Assembly (NCBI GenBank): GCA_964390645.1
Contig: CAYMLL010000052.1
Span: forward strand, 1 to 31,315
Origin: CAYMLL01 sp964390645
Lineage (GTDB): Bacteria; Planctomycetota; UBA8108
Length of the DNA stretch: 31,315 nucleotides
Direction: 5' to 3'
Positions 1 to 7,284 of the stretch are shown one piece after another (within the stretch, counting starts at the first letter, position 1; every line of letters starts with the position of its first letter). Made by a program: the position numbers and the translations under genes. The notes beneath the pieces were generated by a model. That model was not told where the DNA came from and made no database searches. It saw only the letters and a program-made list of their open reading frames with translations.

Positions 1-189
1 GGGGGGGGTGGGGGGGCGTGGGGTGGGGGGCGGGGGGGGTGTTTCTTGCCTAGTCTTTGGTCGTGGCCGCCGGATGGAGCTTGCGCGCGGCGTTTGCCGG
101 CCGCAGCCCGGATGGGGTGTTGAAACAGCCTCTCAGGCGAGAGACTGCCTGCCGATGGGGGCTCGTCCACTCACGGAAATCTCATCCAT
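1..189. other. Non-coding window edge with G-rich tract
   Basis: This stretch lies downstream of the peptidase gene that ends at 190. Bases 1 to about 40 are almost pure G on the plus strand, with several runs of six to eight Gs broken by single T or C bases. Such DNA can form G-quadruplexes and is also a common cause of sequencing or assembly breaks. The short open frames here are low-complexity and I do not call a gene. A small stem-loop at 127-146 is listed separately. Confidence 0.6.
127..146 (-). terminator. Candidate intrinsic terminator after the peptidase gene
   Basis: Read on the minus strand, an 8-bp stem (AGTCTCTC with GAGAGGCT, one G-T pair) closes a 4-base loop and is followed by GTTTC. 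It lies about 45 bases past the stop codon at 190. The stem and position fit a terminator, but the T-tract is poor. Confidence 0.35.
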
Positions 190-1641
190 TCACCGGAACC
201 TCAGCCCGAGGACCCAGAGCTGCCAGCGTTTCTGGAACCGCGCCATGTCGTCCTCGCGGAGAACGGACTTCAGCGTCCTCAGTCCCGTCGGGTCCTTCTT
301 CGCGCCCGCGACGAAGCGCCGGTAGAACTCACGCAAGAGCCCCTTCTCCTGCAGGTAGTAGCAGAGGTAGCGGGACTGGCTGTAGTTCGTCCCTCTGTCC
401 TCGTCGTAGAACTGGCGGGTCGTCGTCGCGGTCAGGGTCGCGAAGGTCCGGACCTCGTCGGCGCGGATCGCCTCTTGCAGACCTCGCAGTCGCCAGTTCG
501 TGAATCCGACGATCTCGCCGCGCCGGTCGCCACACTGCTCGTAGAGCGAGGCGAGCCCCTCGTTGAACCACGACGGACAGGCTGGGAAGTTCGCCTCGAT
601 GAAGGGGTGCACGATCTCGTGAACGAGCGTGCCTCCGCCGGTCGCGATGTTCATCACCAGAGCGTTGTGCGTGCTCGAGTAGTAGCCGAAGGGCGTCGAA
701 GGCTCCTCGCCCCAGAGCTCACGAACGTTTCGCCGGTAGCTCGCCCTGTCCCGGAAAAGCCAGATGTCGACGATCTTCAGAGGATCCTCGCGGAAGTAGC
801 TCGACTTGAGGCGATCGACGGCCCAGCCCACCGTGTCGTTCGAGCGTCGGCGAACTTTGGTCGCGTCCTCGTCTCCGATGACCACGAAGGGGACCTTCAC
901 GAGGACGGTGAAGCCCTTCGAGGGCAGTCCCTTCTTCAGAGCCCGCACGTGTTGGGCGTAGTCCGCGCGGGAGAAACGCGGCCTCATCTCGTCCACCACC
1001 GCGCCTCTCGCCGACCGCGAGGTCACGTCGGCCTCCGGAAGCCTGGAGCCGTCCAGACGCAGCCGGATTACCGTCCAGCGGTCGCGCTCGTACTTCAGCG
1101 GCCAGAGCTCGAGGAACAGCGTGCGCTTCATGCGGCGGCACGCTGCCTTGTCGACGGCCGGCTCGTGGTAGATGACCTCGTCCTTCTTCGCATCGTAGCC
1201 CAGGACGAGGCGAAAGTGCTCGGCCGCCAGCGGCCGCTCGTCATAGCGCATGCAGACGATCGACGGCACGCCCGCGGCAAGATCGCGATGGAGCTCTTCC
1301 CACAGCACCGGGAGTTCGACGCCGGCTCGCGCCGCCACGACCTTCTTCCACACCTCGCCCGGGTCAAATCCCACCGCCCGCGCCGCACGCACCAGATCGC
1401 GCGAGCGGCAGCCGCGACCGAGGGCCGGGTCGACCCCCGAACGGTCGAAGACGTCGTCCTGGTCGATCTTCCGTCCGTGCTTGCGCAGCACCATCTCGAC
1501 GCAGGCCTCGCCGCAAAAATCGGGCTTCTGGCGCACGTGCGGGATGCCGTCGATCAGAACGTCGGCGTACCGTGTCCCGGGGGCGGCCCACACAGCGGCC
1601 GTGCAGCTGGCGAGGATCCAGAGCGTGAAGACGACGTGCAT
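190..1641 (-). CDS. Exported fusion: C39-like cysteine peptidase domain plus HExxH metallopeptidase domain
   Basis: The chosen start (ATG at 1641) gives 483 residues opening with a hydrophobic signal peptide (about residues 1-20). An upstream in-frame ATG at 1716 would put 25 polar residues before it. Residues about 30-165 resemble the C39_2/papain-like fold: DFCGEAC with candidate nucleophile Cys43, and His142 in EHFRLVLGYD. The place where family members usually have DP reads HEP (Glu160), so the third catalytic residue may be altered. The C-terminal half has a gluzincin-type zinc site, HEIVH at 341-345 and Glu361 in WFNEGLAS, as in DUF1570-like peptidases. The protein probably acts in the periplasm or outside the cell. 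Substrates are unknown. It sits alone downstream of the rhomboid-like gene, with its own candidate promoter. Calling two peptidase folds is domain recognition by motif, and activity is not shown. Confidence 0.8.
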   Translation of the reverse strand: MHVVFTLWILASCTAAVWAAPGTRYADVLIDGIPHVRQKPDFCGEACVEMVLRKHGRKIDQDDVFDRSGVDPALGRGCRSRDLVRAARAVGFDPGEVWKKVVAARAGVELPVLWEELHRDLAAGVPSIVCMRYDERPLAAEHFRLVLGYDAKKDEVIYHEPAVDKAACRRMKRTLFLELWPLKYERDRWTVIRLRLDGSRLPEADVTSRSARGAVVDEMRPRFSRADYAQHVRALKKGLPSKGFTVLVKVPFVVIGDEDATKVRRRSNDTVGWAVDRLKSSYFREDPLKIVDIWLFRDRASYRRNVRELWGEEPSTPFGYYSSTHNALVMNIATGGGTLVHEIVHPFIEANFPACPSWFNEGLASLYEQCGDRRGEIVGFTNWRLRGLQEAIRADEVRTFATLTATTTRQFYDEDRGTNYSQSRYLCYYLQEKGLLREFYRRFVAGAKKDPTGLRTLKSVLREDDMARFQKRWQLWVLGLRFR

Positions 1642-1688
1642 GGAGCGGCCCCCCGGATCGTCAAGCGCAGGTTGACGGGACACCAGGA

Positions 1689-1716
1689 ATTGTGAGGCCG
1701 CTCGCGGCGAGGTCAA
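1689..1716 (-). promoter_or_regulatory. Candidate sigma70-type promoter for the peptidase gene
   Basis: On the minus strand TTGACC (1711-1716) and CACAAT (1689-1694) are 16 bases apart, matching the consensus hexamers at 5/6 and 4/6 positions. The start codon at 1641 lies about 40 bases beyond the expected transcription start. The evidence is sequence match only. Confidence 0.35.
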
Positions 1717-1746
1717 CGGCGCACTCGCTCACGTTACAGCGCCGTT
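1715..1746 (-). terminator. Hairpin just after the rhomboid-like gene
   Basis: A perfect 8-bp inverted repeat (AACGGCGC and GCGCCGTT) with a 16-base loop begins six bases after the stop codon of the rhomboid-like gene. There is no T-tract after it, so termination would need Rho or the structure may only protect the 3' end. It overlaps the candidate -35 element of the next gene. The loop and flank also carry a direct repeat of CTGTAACG. Confidence 0.25.
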
Positions 1747-1751
1747 ACAGA

Positions 1752-2606
1752 TCACTCGCTCTTGAAGTGCTTGCTGGAATGACGAAGGAACGACCGCTCG
1801 TCGGCAGTCAGGCTGTCGTAGCCGAAGCTGGAGATCTTGTCGAGCAGCTCGTCGACCCGATGCCGGATCTCACGGACACGCTCCCGCTCCCGAATGTCGC
1901 GAGCAGCCAGCCACGCGGCCATCTTGCGGTCAAAGGCAGAATCGAGCCGCAGCCAGAGCAGAGCCAGCATCACACCCGAGATCTGCGGCAGCAGGAAGAG
2001 CGACTGCGGCATTTCGCCGCTGGCCCGGAGACTGTCGAGCAACGCCAGCCCCGCCGCACCGAGGACGATCAGCGCCCACAGAAGCCTGCGGACCGGAAAG
2101 AACCCCAGCCACACCCGATCCCTCGTGACGCCGGCGACGGCGACGAGACACGCCAGCGCCAGGGCCGACGAGCCGTAGGACACGGGACCGGCGAAAGCCC
2201 CGGCGGCATCGCTGGCGCCAGGGACAAAGAACCCGCACGCCACGGCGATCCTCCCGGCGACCAGGCTGACTCCGGTCGAGAGAATGACGACGGTGCCGTA
2301 GAAGACCAGAAAGCGGGGTGTTCCCCAGCGCGTCTCGAGAATTCCGCCGGCGACGAGCACGACGAACACGCTCGCCGTCAGGTGAAAGCCCGTCGTGTGC
2401 AGAAGGTGCGACGTGAAGAAGGCCTCGAGCGTGGGATGGAGCGCGTCGAGCGTCTGACGCACCGCCGCCTCGGGATCCTGTCCGAAGAAACGCCAGACCA
2501 GCACGGTCGTGCCGAGAAACACCAGCGCAGCCGGAGCCCGGAAGCTCTCGTCCTGCCGCCGACGGCCGCGAACCAGGTTGTCGCCTCCTGCGAAAGAGTC
2601 ACCCAT
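1752..2606 (-). CDS. Rhomboid-family membrane protein, probably inactive, with DUF6576-like C-terminal tail
   Basis: The ATG at 2606 gives 284 residues; the open frame runs on upstream but crosses a good candidate promoter, so I use this start. About six hydrophobic segments form a rhomboid-like core. The TM2 signature starts with His75 in HLTASV, where active rhomboids usually have Asn four residues later; here it is Ser79. The serine-loop motif is YGSSALA with Ser147 in a GxS(A) setting, so the nucleophile may be present. In the last helix the catalytic His position is Gln208 (LPQISG). The C-terminal 40 residues follow a charged helix and match the DELLDKIS...SLT..ER.FL pattern of the DUF6576 tail seen on many bacterial rhomboids. 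Loss of His suggests a pseudoprotease that binds or chaperones membrane substrates rather than cutting them. An alternative GTG start about 36 codons upstream cannot be excluded. Confidence 0.75.
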   Translation of the reverse strand: MGDSFAGGDNLVRGRRRQDESFRAPAALVFLGTTVLVWRFFGQDPEAAVRQTLDALHPTLEAFFTSHLLHTTGFHLTASVFVVLVAGGILETRWGTPRFLVFYGTVVILSTGVSLVAGRIAVACGFFVPGASDAAGAFAGPVSYGSSALALACLVAVAGVTRDRVWLGFFPVRRLLWALIVLGAAGLALLDSLRASGEMPQSLFLLPQISGVMLALLWLRLDSAFDRKMAAWLAARDIRERERVREIRHRVDELLDKISSFGYDSLTADERSFLRHSSKHFKSE

Positions 2607-2756
2607 TCCGTCGATGCTCTCGGTCGGTGCGACCGAGGCCTCGGCACACCCGAGCCTCCGACGAGGCCAGCGCACCGCGGCCAGCCGATCGCGGTCCTTC
2701 TCACTCGTTTCCGTCGCGACGACCGGACTGGATTCCGATCTCCGCCTCCCTGACCT

Positions 2757-2784
2757 ATTGTAGCATGGGCCGGGAGGTGGACAA
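2757..2784 (-). promoter_or_regulatory. Candidate extended -10 promoter for the rhomboid-like gene
   Basis: On the minus strand TTGTCC (2779-2784), a 16-base spacer and TACAAT (2757-2762, 5/6 match) are preceded by TG one base upstream of the -10, the extended -10 form. The leader to the ATG at 2606 would be about 145 bases. Confidence 0.45.
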
Positions 2785-2789
2785 GAAAC

Positions 2790-2837
2790 GCAGCGCATCC
2801 CCGACGGAACCCGAACACGAAGACCCTCCCGCGCTGC
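2790..2837 (-). terminator. Candidate terminator after rpsI
   Basis: Minus-strand GCAGCGC (2831-2837) and GCGCTGC (2790-2796) can pair across a 34-base loop, and the right arm is followed by GTTTCTTG. The long loop weakens the case. Its location, 43 bases after the rpsI stop and directly before a candidate promoter, suits a transcription boundary. Confidence 0.3.
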
Positions 2838-2880
2838 AGAGCACGCTGATTCCGGGGGAGGGAGATGGCGTCGAACGCGC

Positions 2881-3285
2881 TCAGCGCTTGGAGAACTGGA
2901 AGCTCTTGCGAGCGCCCTTCTGGCCGGGCTTCTTGCGCTCGACCTCGCGCGCGTCGCGGGTAAGGAACTTGCCCTCGCGCAGGACGGCCTCGTGATCAGG
3001 GTTCGACTTGACGAGAGCCCGGGCGATGCCGAGCGAGATCGCATCCGCCTGCCCGCCAAAGCCGCCACCGGAGGCGGTGACGAAGACGTCGAAGTCGCCC
3101 AGCGAATCGACGGCCTTCAAGGGAGCGACGACCTGGAGGCGCTCGATCGCCGTCCCGAAGTAGTCGTCGAGTTCCTTCTTGTTGACGACGATCTTGCCCG
3201 AGCCCGCTGCGAGACGAACGCGCGCGATCGAGGTCTTGCGGCGTCCGGTGCCCCAGATGTAGGAGACGTCGTTCTTCTTCGCCAT
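2881..3285 (-). CDS. rpsI: 30S ribosomal protein S9 (uS9)
   Basis: The 134-residue product has the S9 hallmarks: the GTGRRKTSIARVRL segment near residues 12-25, the G-I-ARAL helix, and the conserved basic C-terminal tail ending FQFSKR, which reaches toward P-site tRNA in the 30S head. Length is normal. It follows rplM by 98 bases, the usual bacterial rplM-rpsI pairing, so the two are probably co-transcribed. The intergenic region is unusual because it carries a tandem hairpin repeat (3332-3388). Only a weak purine-rich GAGAGA precedes the ATG. Confidence 0.97.
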   Translation of the reverse strand: MAKKNDVSYIWGTGRRKTSIARVRLAAGSGKIVVNKKELDDYFGTAIERLQVVAPLKAVDSLGDFDVFVTASGGGFGGQADAISLGIARALVKSNPDHEAVLREGKFLTRDAREVERKKPGQKGARKSFQFSKR

Positions 3286-3331
3286 GATTCTCTCGAGCTG
3301 TCGATCCGGGTCTTCGGGACCCTCTTTCAGC

Positions 3332-3388
3332 GAGCGGCCCCGTTCTCAGTGAACGGCCCCGTTCTCAGTGAACGGCCCCGTTCTCAGC
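3332..3388. repeat. Three tandem 19-bp hairpin-forming repeats between rplM and rpsI
   Basis: Three head-to-tail units occupy 3332-3350, 3351-3369 and 3370-3388. The plus-strand unit is GAACGGCCCCGTTCTCAGT, with single-base changes in the outer units. Each contains the inverted repeat GAACGG/CCGTTC, perfect in the second and third units. The third unit overlaps the rplM stop codon (3384-3386), so the stop-codon context has been copied into the intergenic space. The units could form three small mRNA hairpins. Confidence 0.9.
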
Positions 3389-3821
3389 GCACCGCAACGG
3401 TCTCGGGCTGCTGGGCCACATGCGGGTGATCTGCACCGGCGTAAACCTTGAGCCGCTTGAGCATGTTGCGTCCGAGCTTGTTCTTCGGCAGCATGCGACG
3501 AACCGCGAGGGTGATGATCTTCTCCGGCTTCTTCTCACGCAACTCGGCGAGACGGTTCTCACGCAATCCGCCGAAGTAGCCGGTGTGATAGCGATACTTC
3601 TTGTCCGTCTCCTTCTTGCCGGTGACCTTGACCGCCTCCGCGTTCGTCACGACAACGAAGTTGCCTCCGTCCACGCCGGGCGTGTAGGTCGGTCGATCCT
3701 TGCCCATCAAGCTCATCGCGGCGTGGACGGCCAGCTTGCCGAGCACGGCCTCGCCGGCGTCGAGGTGAATCCACCGTCGCTCGACGTCCTCTTTGCGCAT
3801 CAGGAAGGTCTTGGTCGACAT
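3384..3821 (-). CDS. rplM: 50S ribosomal protein L13 (uL13)
   Basis: Starting at the ATG at 3821 (MSTKTFL) gives 145 residues, the normal length. Recognisable L13 features are the RRWIHLDA segment near residue 15, GKLA followed by MGKDRPTYTPGVDGG, the VVTNAEAVKVTGKK block, YRYHTGYFGG and the LPKNKLGR motif. The longer frame to 3896 adds 25 residues unlike L13 and is rejected. L13 is an early-assembling 23S rRNA binding protein. The gene lies 113 bases after rsmE and 98 bases before rpsI. A candidate promoter overlaps the end of rsmE, which would leave a leader of roughly 100 bases that could carry regulation. Confidence 0.97.
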   Translation of the reverse strand: MSTKTFLMRKEDVERRWIHLDAGEAVLGKLAVHAAMSLMGKDRPTYTPGVDGGNFVVVTNAEAVKVTGKKETDKKYRYHTGYFGGLRENRLAELREKKPEKIITLAVRRMLPKNKLGRNMLKRLKVYAGADHPHVAQQPETVAVR

Positions 3822-3931
3822 GGATGACGTCGCTCTCACGGACGGGGCTTCGCTGGACGGCCTCCGGAGTCGGGCCGGCGACGTAAACCACGCCACCTCG
3901 CGGCCTTCGCGTTCCAGAGGTGAAAGGCCAG

Positions 3932-3960
3932 ATCCTACCGACCACGTTCCTGCTCATCAA
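3932..3960 (-). promoter_or_regulatory. Candidate rplM-rpsI promoter inside the rsmE 3' end
   Basis: On the minus strand TTGATG (3955-3960) and TAGGAT (3932-3937) are 17 bases apart, each matching consensus at 4/6 positions. It would give rplM its own transcript with a leader of about 100 bases. Match quality is modest. Confidence 0.3.
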
Positions 3961-4744
3961 CTGGAAACCCCCCGAAACCCGGCGAAGACCGGAGGCTGTC
4001 CCACCTCGCGAGGGCCCCGAGGGCCGCGACCAGGGCGATCGCCGTCGGCGTCCTCAGTACCGGCGTCGGAAACCCCAGCGGACGGGCTCCCGCGGCGGTA
4101 GCGGTGGCGACCTCGGCAGGGCTGAATCCCCCCTCGGGGCCGATCAAGAACAGACTGGGCCCCGGCTGCCCGGTCGCGCCGAGCAGCGCGTCAAGCGTCG
4201 GAGCGGGCCCTCCGGGAGTCGCGATCCAGACGGTCTCGTCGGCCTGACGAGCCCTCTCGACCACCTCCTCGAGCCCCGCTGCCTCGCCGACCTCGACCGG
4301 CCGGGCACGGCCCGACTGCTTCGCTGCCTCCGCGGCGATCCGCAGCCAGCGCCCGGCCCGCTTCGACGACGGGACCAGCTGCACCTGGCCGCGCTCGGCC
4401 CGCAGGGGAATCAGACGCTCGAGCCCGAGCTCCGACGCCAGCCGCACCGCGATGTCGAAGCTCTTCTCCTTCACCGGAGCCACCGCGACGGTCCACGGGA
4501 CCCCGTCGGCGGTGGCGCCGGGAACCGCATCCCCGACTCGCAACCGGACCTCGGGTGGCGCCCCCTCGACCTCGCGGACCTCGTGGATCGTCGCGTCGAG
4601 GACCTTCCCGCCGGCGCCGACCACCTCGACACGGTCCCCGATCCCGCGGCGCAACACGGTCGCCACGTGGTGAGCCTCTTCCTCGGGCAGAGCGACGGTG
4701 TGGCCCACGCTGGCCCCCGGGACGTGAACCCTCGGCACCCTCAC
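3935..4744 (-). CDS. rsmE: 16S rRNA (uracil-1498-N3)-methyltransferase, RsmE family
   Basis: The 269-residue protein has the RsmE layout: an N-terminal PUA-like RNA-binding domain (about 1-75) with the EEAHHVATVLRRGIGD segment, then a SPOUT methyltransferase domain with the trefoil-knot motifs. Visible signatures are KSFDIAVRLASELG near 94-107, AAEAAKQSGRA near 138-147, LIGPEGGFS at 200-208 and LRTPTA at 230-235. The family methylates N3 of U1498 in 16S rRNA. Its start codon overlaps the stop of the upstream membrane gene by four bases, so translation is probably coupled. It is the last gene of the overlapping run and its function looks unrelated to glycosylation. Confidence 0.93.
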   Translation of the reverse strand: MRVPRVHVPGASVGHTVALPEEEAHHVATVLRRGIGDRVEVVGAGGKVLDATIHEVREVEGAPPEVRLRVGDAVPGATADGVPWTVAVAPVKEKSFDIAVRLASELGLERLIPLRAERGQVQLVPSSKRAGRWLRIAAEAAKQSGRARPVEVGEAAGLEEVVERARQADETVWIATPGGPAPTLDALLGATGQPGPSLFLIGPEGGFSPAEVATATAAGARPLGFPTPVLRTPTAIALVAALGALARWDSLRSSPGFGGFPVDEQERGR

Positions 4745-7284
4745 CGGCTCTCTTCTCGCTTCCGTCGCATCCTCTCCTCGGCCTCGGTGACGCGCGCTCG
4801 AATCGTGTCTGCCTCCGGTGAGTCATCTCCCGCAAGAATGGCCCGAGCCTCCGGCAGATCGCCCACCCCGACGTTGGCGCGGGCGACGAGACGACGCTCC
4901 CTGGGAGAGAGTGTCGACCGCGGCAGGTAGCCGGTCACCGGATCACCGCCTCCGATCCTGCGCAAGGCGTCGAGATGGCGCCGCGCCTGCTCGATACCGA
5001 CGTGAAGCGCTCGCGGGGCGCGGAACTCGAGCTCTCCGGTGTGATCGGTGTTGACGTCGTCGGCGGTGTCGGCCCCCACGAAGCGCCGCACACCCTCGGA
5101 GCCGATCAGGTGCAGGGCGAGCCAGCCGATTCCCGATGTGACCCCACTCGCACGCTGACGCCGCAGCGACGGAGCGGACGACAGCAGCTGCAGGTCGATC
5201 GGGTTCTGCGAACCGATGAGAATCAGCTCGCCGGCCCCGGGAGGCCGCAAGACCTCGACGCTCGGGAAGACCGCCTGAAAGGTGCGCAGGAGCAGCTTCA
5301 GGCTCCGAAGGTCGAGACGGTAGAGCTGCACCCACTGGACGAAGACGCCGCCAGGAGCCAGCCGCTCCGCCGCCTCGCGAAAGAACTCGACCGTGAAGAG
5401 CGGCGCGGCACCGACGATCCAGGGTTCCGACGGCTGGCTGACGATGACGCCGAAGGTCTCGCTCGACAGATCACGTGCGAGCACTCGGCGAGCGTCCGCA
5501 AAATGCCAGCGCACGGAGGACTCGAGGCGCCCCGGGTCGAACCAGGGGCGCACGGCCTTCGCGACGGTCTCGACCTCGAGGACGTCCATGAAGGCCCGCT
5601 CGATCTCGATGACGTCGATCGGCGCGACGATGCCGCAACGACTGCGCGTCTCGGCCAGGGCACCGAGCGTCACCCCACTGCCCAGGCCGATCAGAAGACC
5701 CGGCGACCCCGGTTGAGCCCGACCGAGCACGCCGCCGACGGCACCGAGCAGCATCTGCGTCGGCATGACGGCGCGGCTCGGCTTCGACTCGTCGACCGGA
5801 ACGCTGCCCTCGACCTTGCCGTTGCCCTTGATGTGCAGCGTGTTCATGTCGGCATCGATCTCCGCGCTGACCACGACTTCGCGCCCCTCGATCACCGCGA
5901 TCATCGCACGGCCCTCGTAGCTCTCCTCGAGCGAGCCCTCCTGGAGGCGCTCGAGATCCCACTGGTACACGCCGCTGAGGAGCTTCTTGTAAGGCCAGCT
6001 CCGCAGGCCTCGCCCGGTCGCCGCGAAAGCGCAATCGACGAGGGTGGCGAGAAGAACCAGCGACGCGAACACGGTCGCCAGGCGCCGATTCGACGTGGCT
6101 TCACGGCCGTCGGAAGTCGCTCGGTCGAGCAGGACTCCGGAGATGCAGAGCAGCGCGATGGCGGCGAGGCCGAGCCGGTACGTCGCCTCGAGGCAGACGA
6201 CGCCCGCGGTCAAGGGGCCGGCGACGATGGCGCCGAGGACGGCGCCGACGCTGTTGATGCCGTACAGCGAGCCCGCCACCTCGACGCGTGTCGCGATGAA
6301 CCACGGAAAGAGACAGCCGAGAAGGAAGTTCGGCGCGAAGGCGATGAGGCTCGCTCCGAGCGCGCCGCAGGCGAGCGGATCGAGCCCGAAAGCGCGCACG
6401 CCAAAGAGGTAGGCCTGCGGCAGCTCGGGCACCGCGACGTACGCGATGGTGGACAGCAAGAGAACGGAGAAGGGCAGGACCCACGCGCCACGTCGCGAGA
6501 GCACCCGACCGCCGAAGACGAGGCTCCCGATACCGATACCGAGGACGACCGACGCCGCGACCGTCGCGAACGCGTAGACGCTGGCCCCGACCGTCAGCAC
6601 CAGCAACCGCATCCACAGAACCTCCCAGAAGAAGACGACGAAGCCGGAGAGGAAGACGAACGAAGCGCCCGTTCGCACGATTCCGGGAGCCGGCGCCACT
6701 GCGGGATCGACGGTGGAAGTCACCCGCCAGCCCGCGATGGCGAGGGCGATCCCGACGACGAGCTGTAGCGACGTGCCGGCGACGACCACGGGAACCTCGC
6801 CGATCACCGGCACCAGAACGAGCCCCGTGATCAGAGCGCCGAGGCCACCTCCGATGGCGTTGAGCCCGTAGAGCCATCGAACCCGGGACGGACGGTCTGC
6901 ATCATCCGGCAACGCTCGCAACAGAACCGGAAGCCCGGCTCCGGCCGGCGACGTCGCAAGAACGAGCAGGATCGCCGCGAAGATCTCGCCACCGGTGGCA
7001 CGAAACACGTCGGGGGCGCCGTAGAAGACGACGGAAACGCAACCGGCGAGGAGCGCTGCGGTCATCTCCAGCAACGCGAACACGAGCAGCGGTCGCTTGA
7101 CGCGTGGGGCGAAGCGTTCCGCGACGAACGCGCCGAACCCCATTCCCGCAAGAAAGGACCCGAGCACGATCGCCGCCGACAGAGAGCCGGATCCGAGCAG
7201 GCGGTGAAGCGCACGGCTCCAGACGACCTCGACCGTCAGCGTGGCCGTTCCCGACAGGAACAGAAAGGGGTAGAGGAATCTCAC
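4741..7284 (-). CDS. Membrane-fused spermidine-synthase-like protein (MFS/SpeE-type fusion)
   Basis: The 847-residue protein has about 12 hydrophobic helices in residues 1-425, opening with the SGTATLTVEVVWSR pattern typical of MFS-fused spermidine-synthase-like proteins. A soluble Rossmann domain follows. Its nucleotide/SAM-type loop is LIGLGSGVT at about 531-539, followed by VIEIERAF. Where true spermidine synthases have the catalytic D-S/T-S/T-D-P loop, this protein reads SQPSEPW, close to the SEPSNPW form common in the fused family. Aminopropyl transfer is therefore doubtful, and methyl transfer or ligand sensing is possible. A charged, Arg/Glu-rich helical tail closes the protein. It overlaps its neighbours by four bases on both sides, in a run with glycosyltransferases, so a role in modifying lipid-linked or exported molecules is plausible but inferred. 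Confidence 0.85.
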   Translation of the reverse strand: MRFLYPFLFLSGTATLTVEVVWSRALHRLLGSGSLSAAIVLGSFLAGMGFGAFVAERFAPRVKRPLLVFALLEMTAALLAGCVSVVFYGAPDVFRATGGEIFAAILLVLATSPAGAGLPVLLRALPDDADRPSRVRWLYGLNAIGGGLGALITGLVLVPVIGEVPVVVAGTSLQLVVGIALAIAGWRVTSTVDPAVAPAPGIVRTGASFVFLSGFVVFFWEVLWMRLLVLTVGASVYAFATVAASVVLGIGIGSLVFGGRVLSRRGAWVLPFSVLLLSTIAYVAVPELPQAYLFGVRAFGLDPLACGALGASLIAFAPNFLLGCLFPWFIATRVEVAGSLYGINSVGAVLGAIVAGPLTAGVVCLEATYRLGLAAIALLCISGVLLDRATSDGREATSNRRLATVFASLVLLATLVDCAFAATGRGLRSWPYKKLLSGVYQWDLERLQEGSLEESYEGRAMIAVIEGREVVVSAEIDADMNTLHIKGNGKVEGSVPVDESKPSRAVMPTQMLLGAVGGVLGRAQPGSPGLLIGLGSGVTLGALAETRSRCGIVAPIDVIEIERAFMDVLEVETVAKAVRPWFDPGRLESSVRWHFADARRVLARDLSSETFGVIVSQPSEPWIVGAAPLFTVEFFREAAERLAPGGVFVQWVQLYRLDLRSLKLLLRTFQAVFPSVEVLRPPGAGELILIGSQNPIDLQLLSSAPSLRRQRASGVTSGIGWLALHLIGSEGVRRFVGADTADDVNTDHTGELEFRAPRALHVGIEQARRHLDALRRIGGGDPVTGYLPRSTLSPRERRLVARANVGVGDLPEARAILAGDDSPEADTIRARVTEAEERMRRKREESR

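Noticed and set aside
3332..3388. Possible CRISPR array
   Set aside because: The units are directly adjacent with no unique spacers, number only three and overlap a stop codon. No cas gene is nearby.
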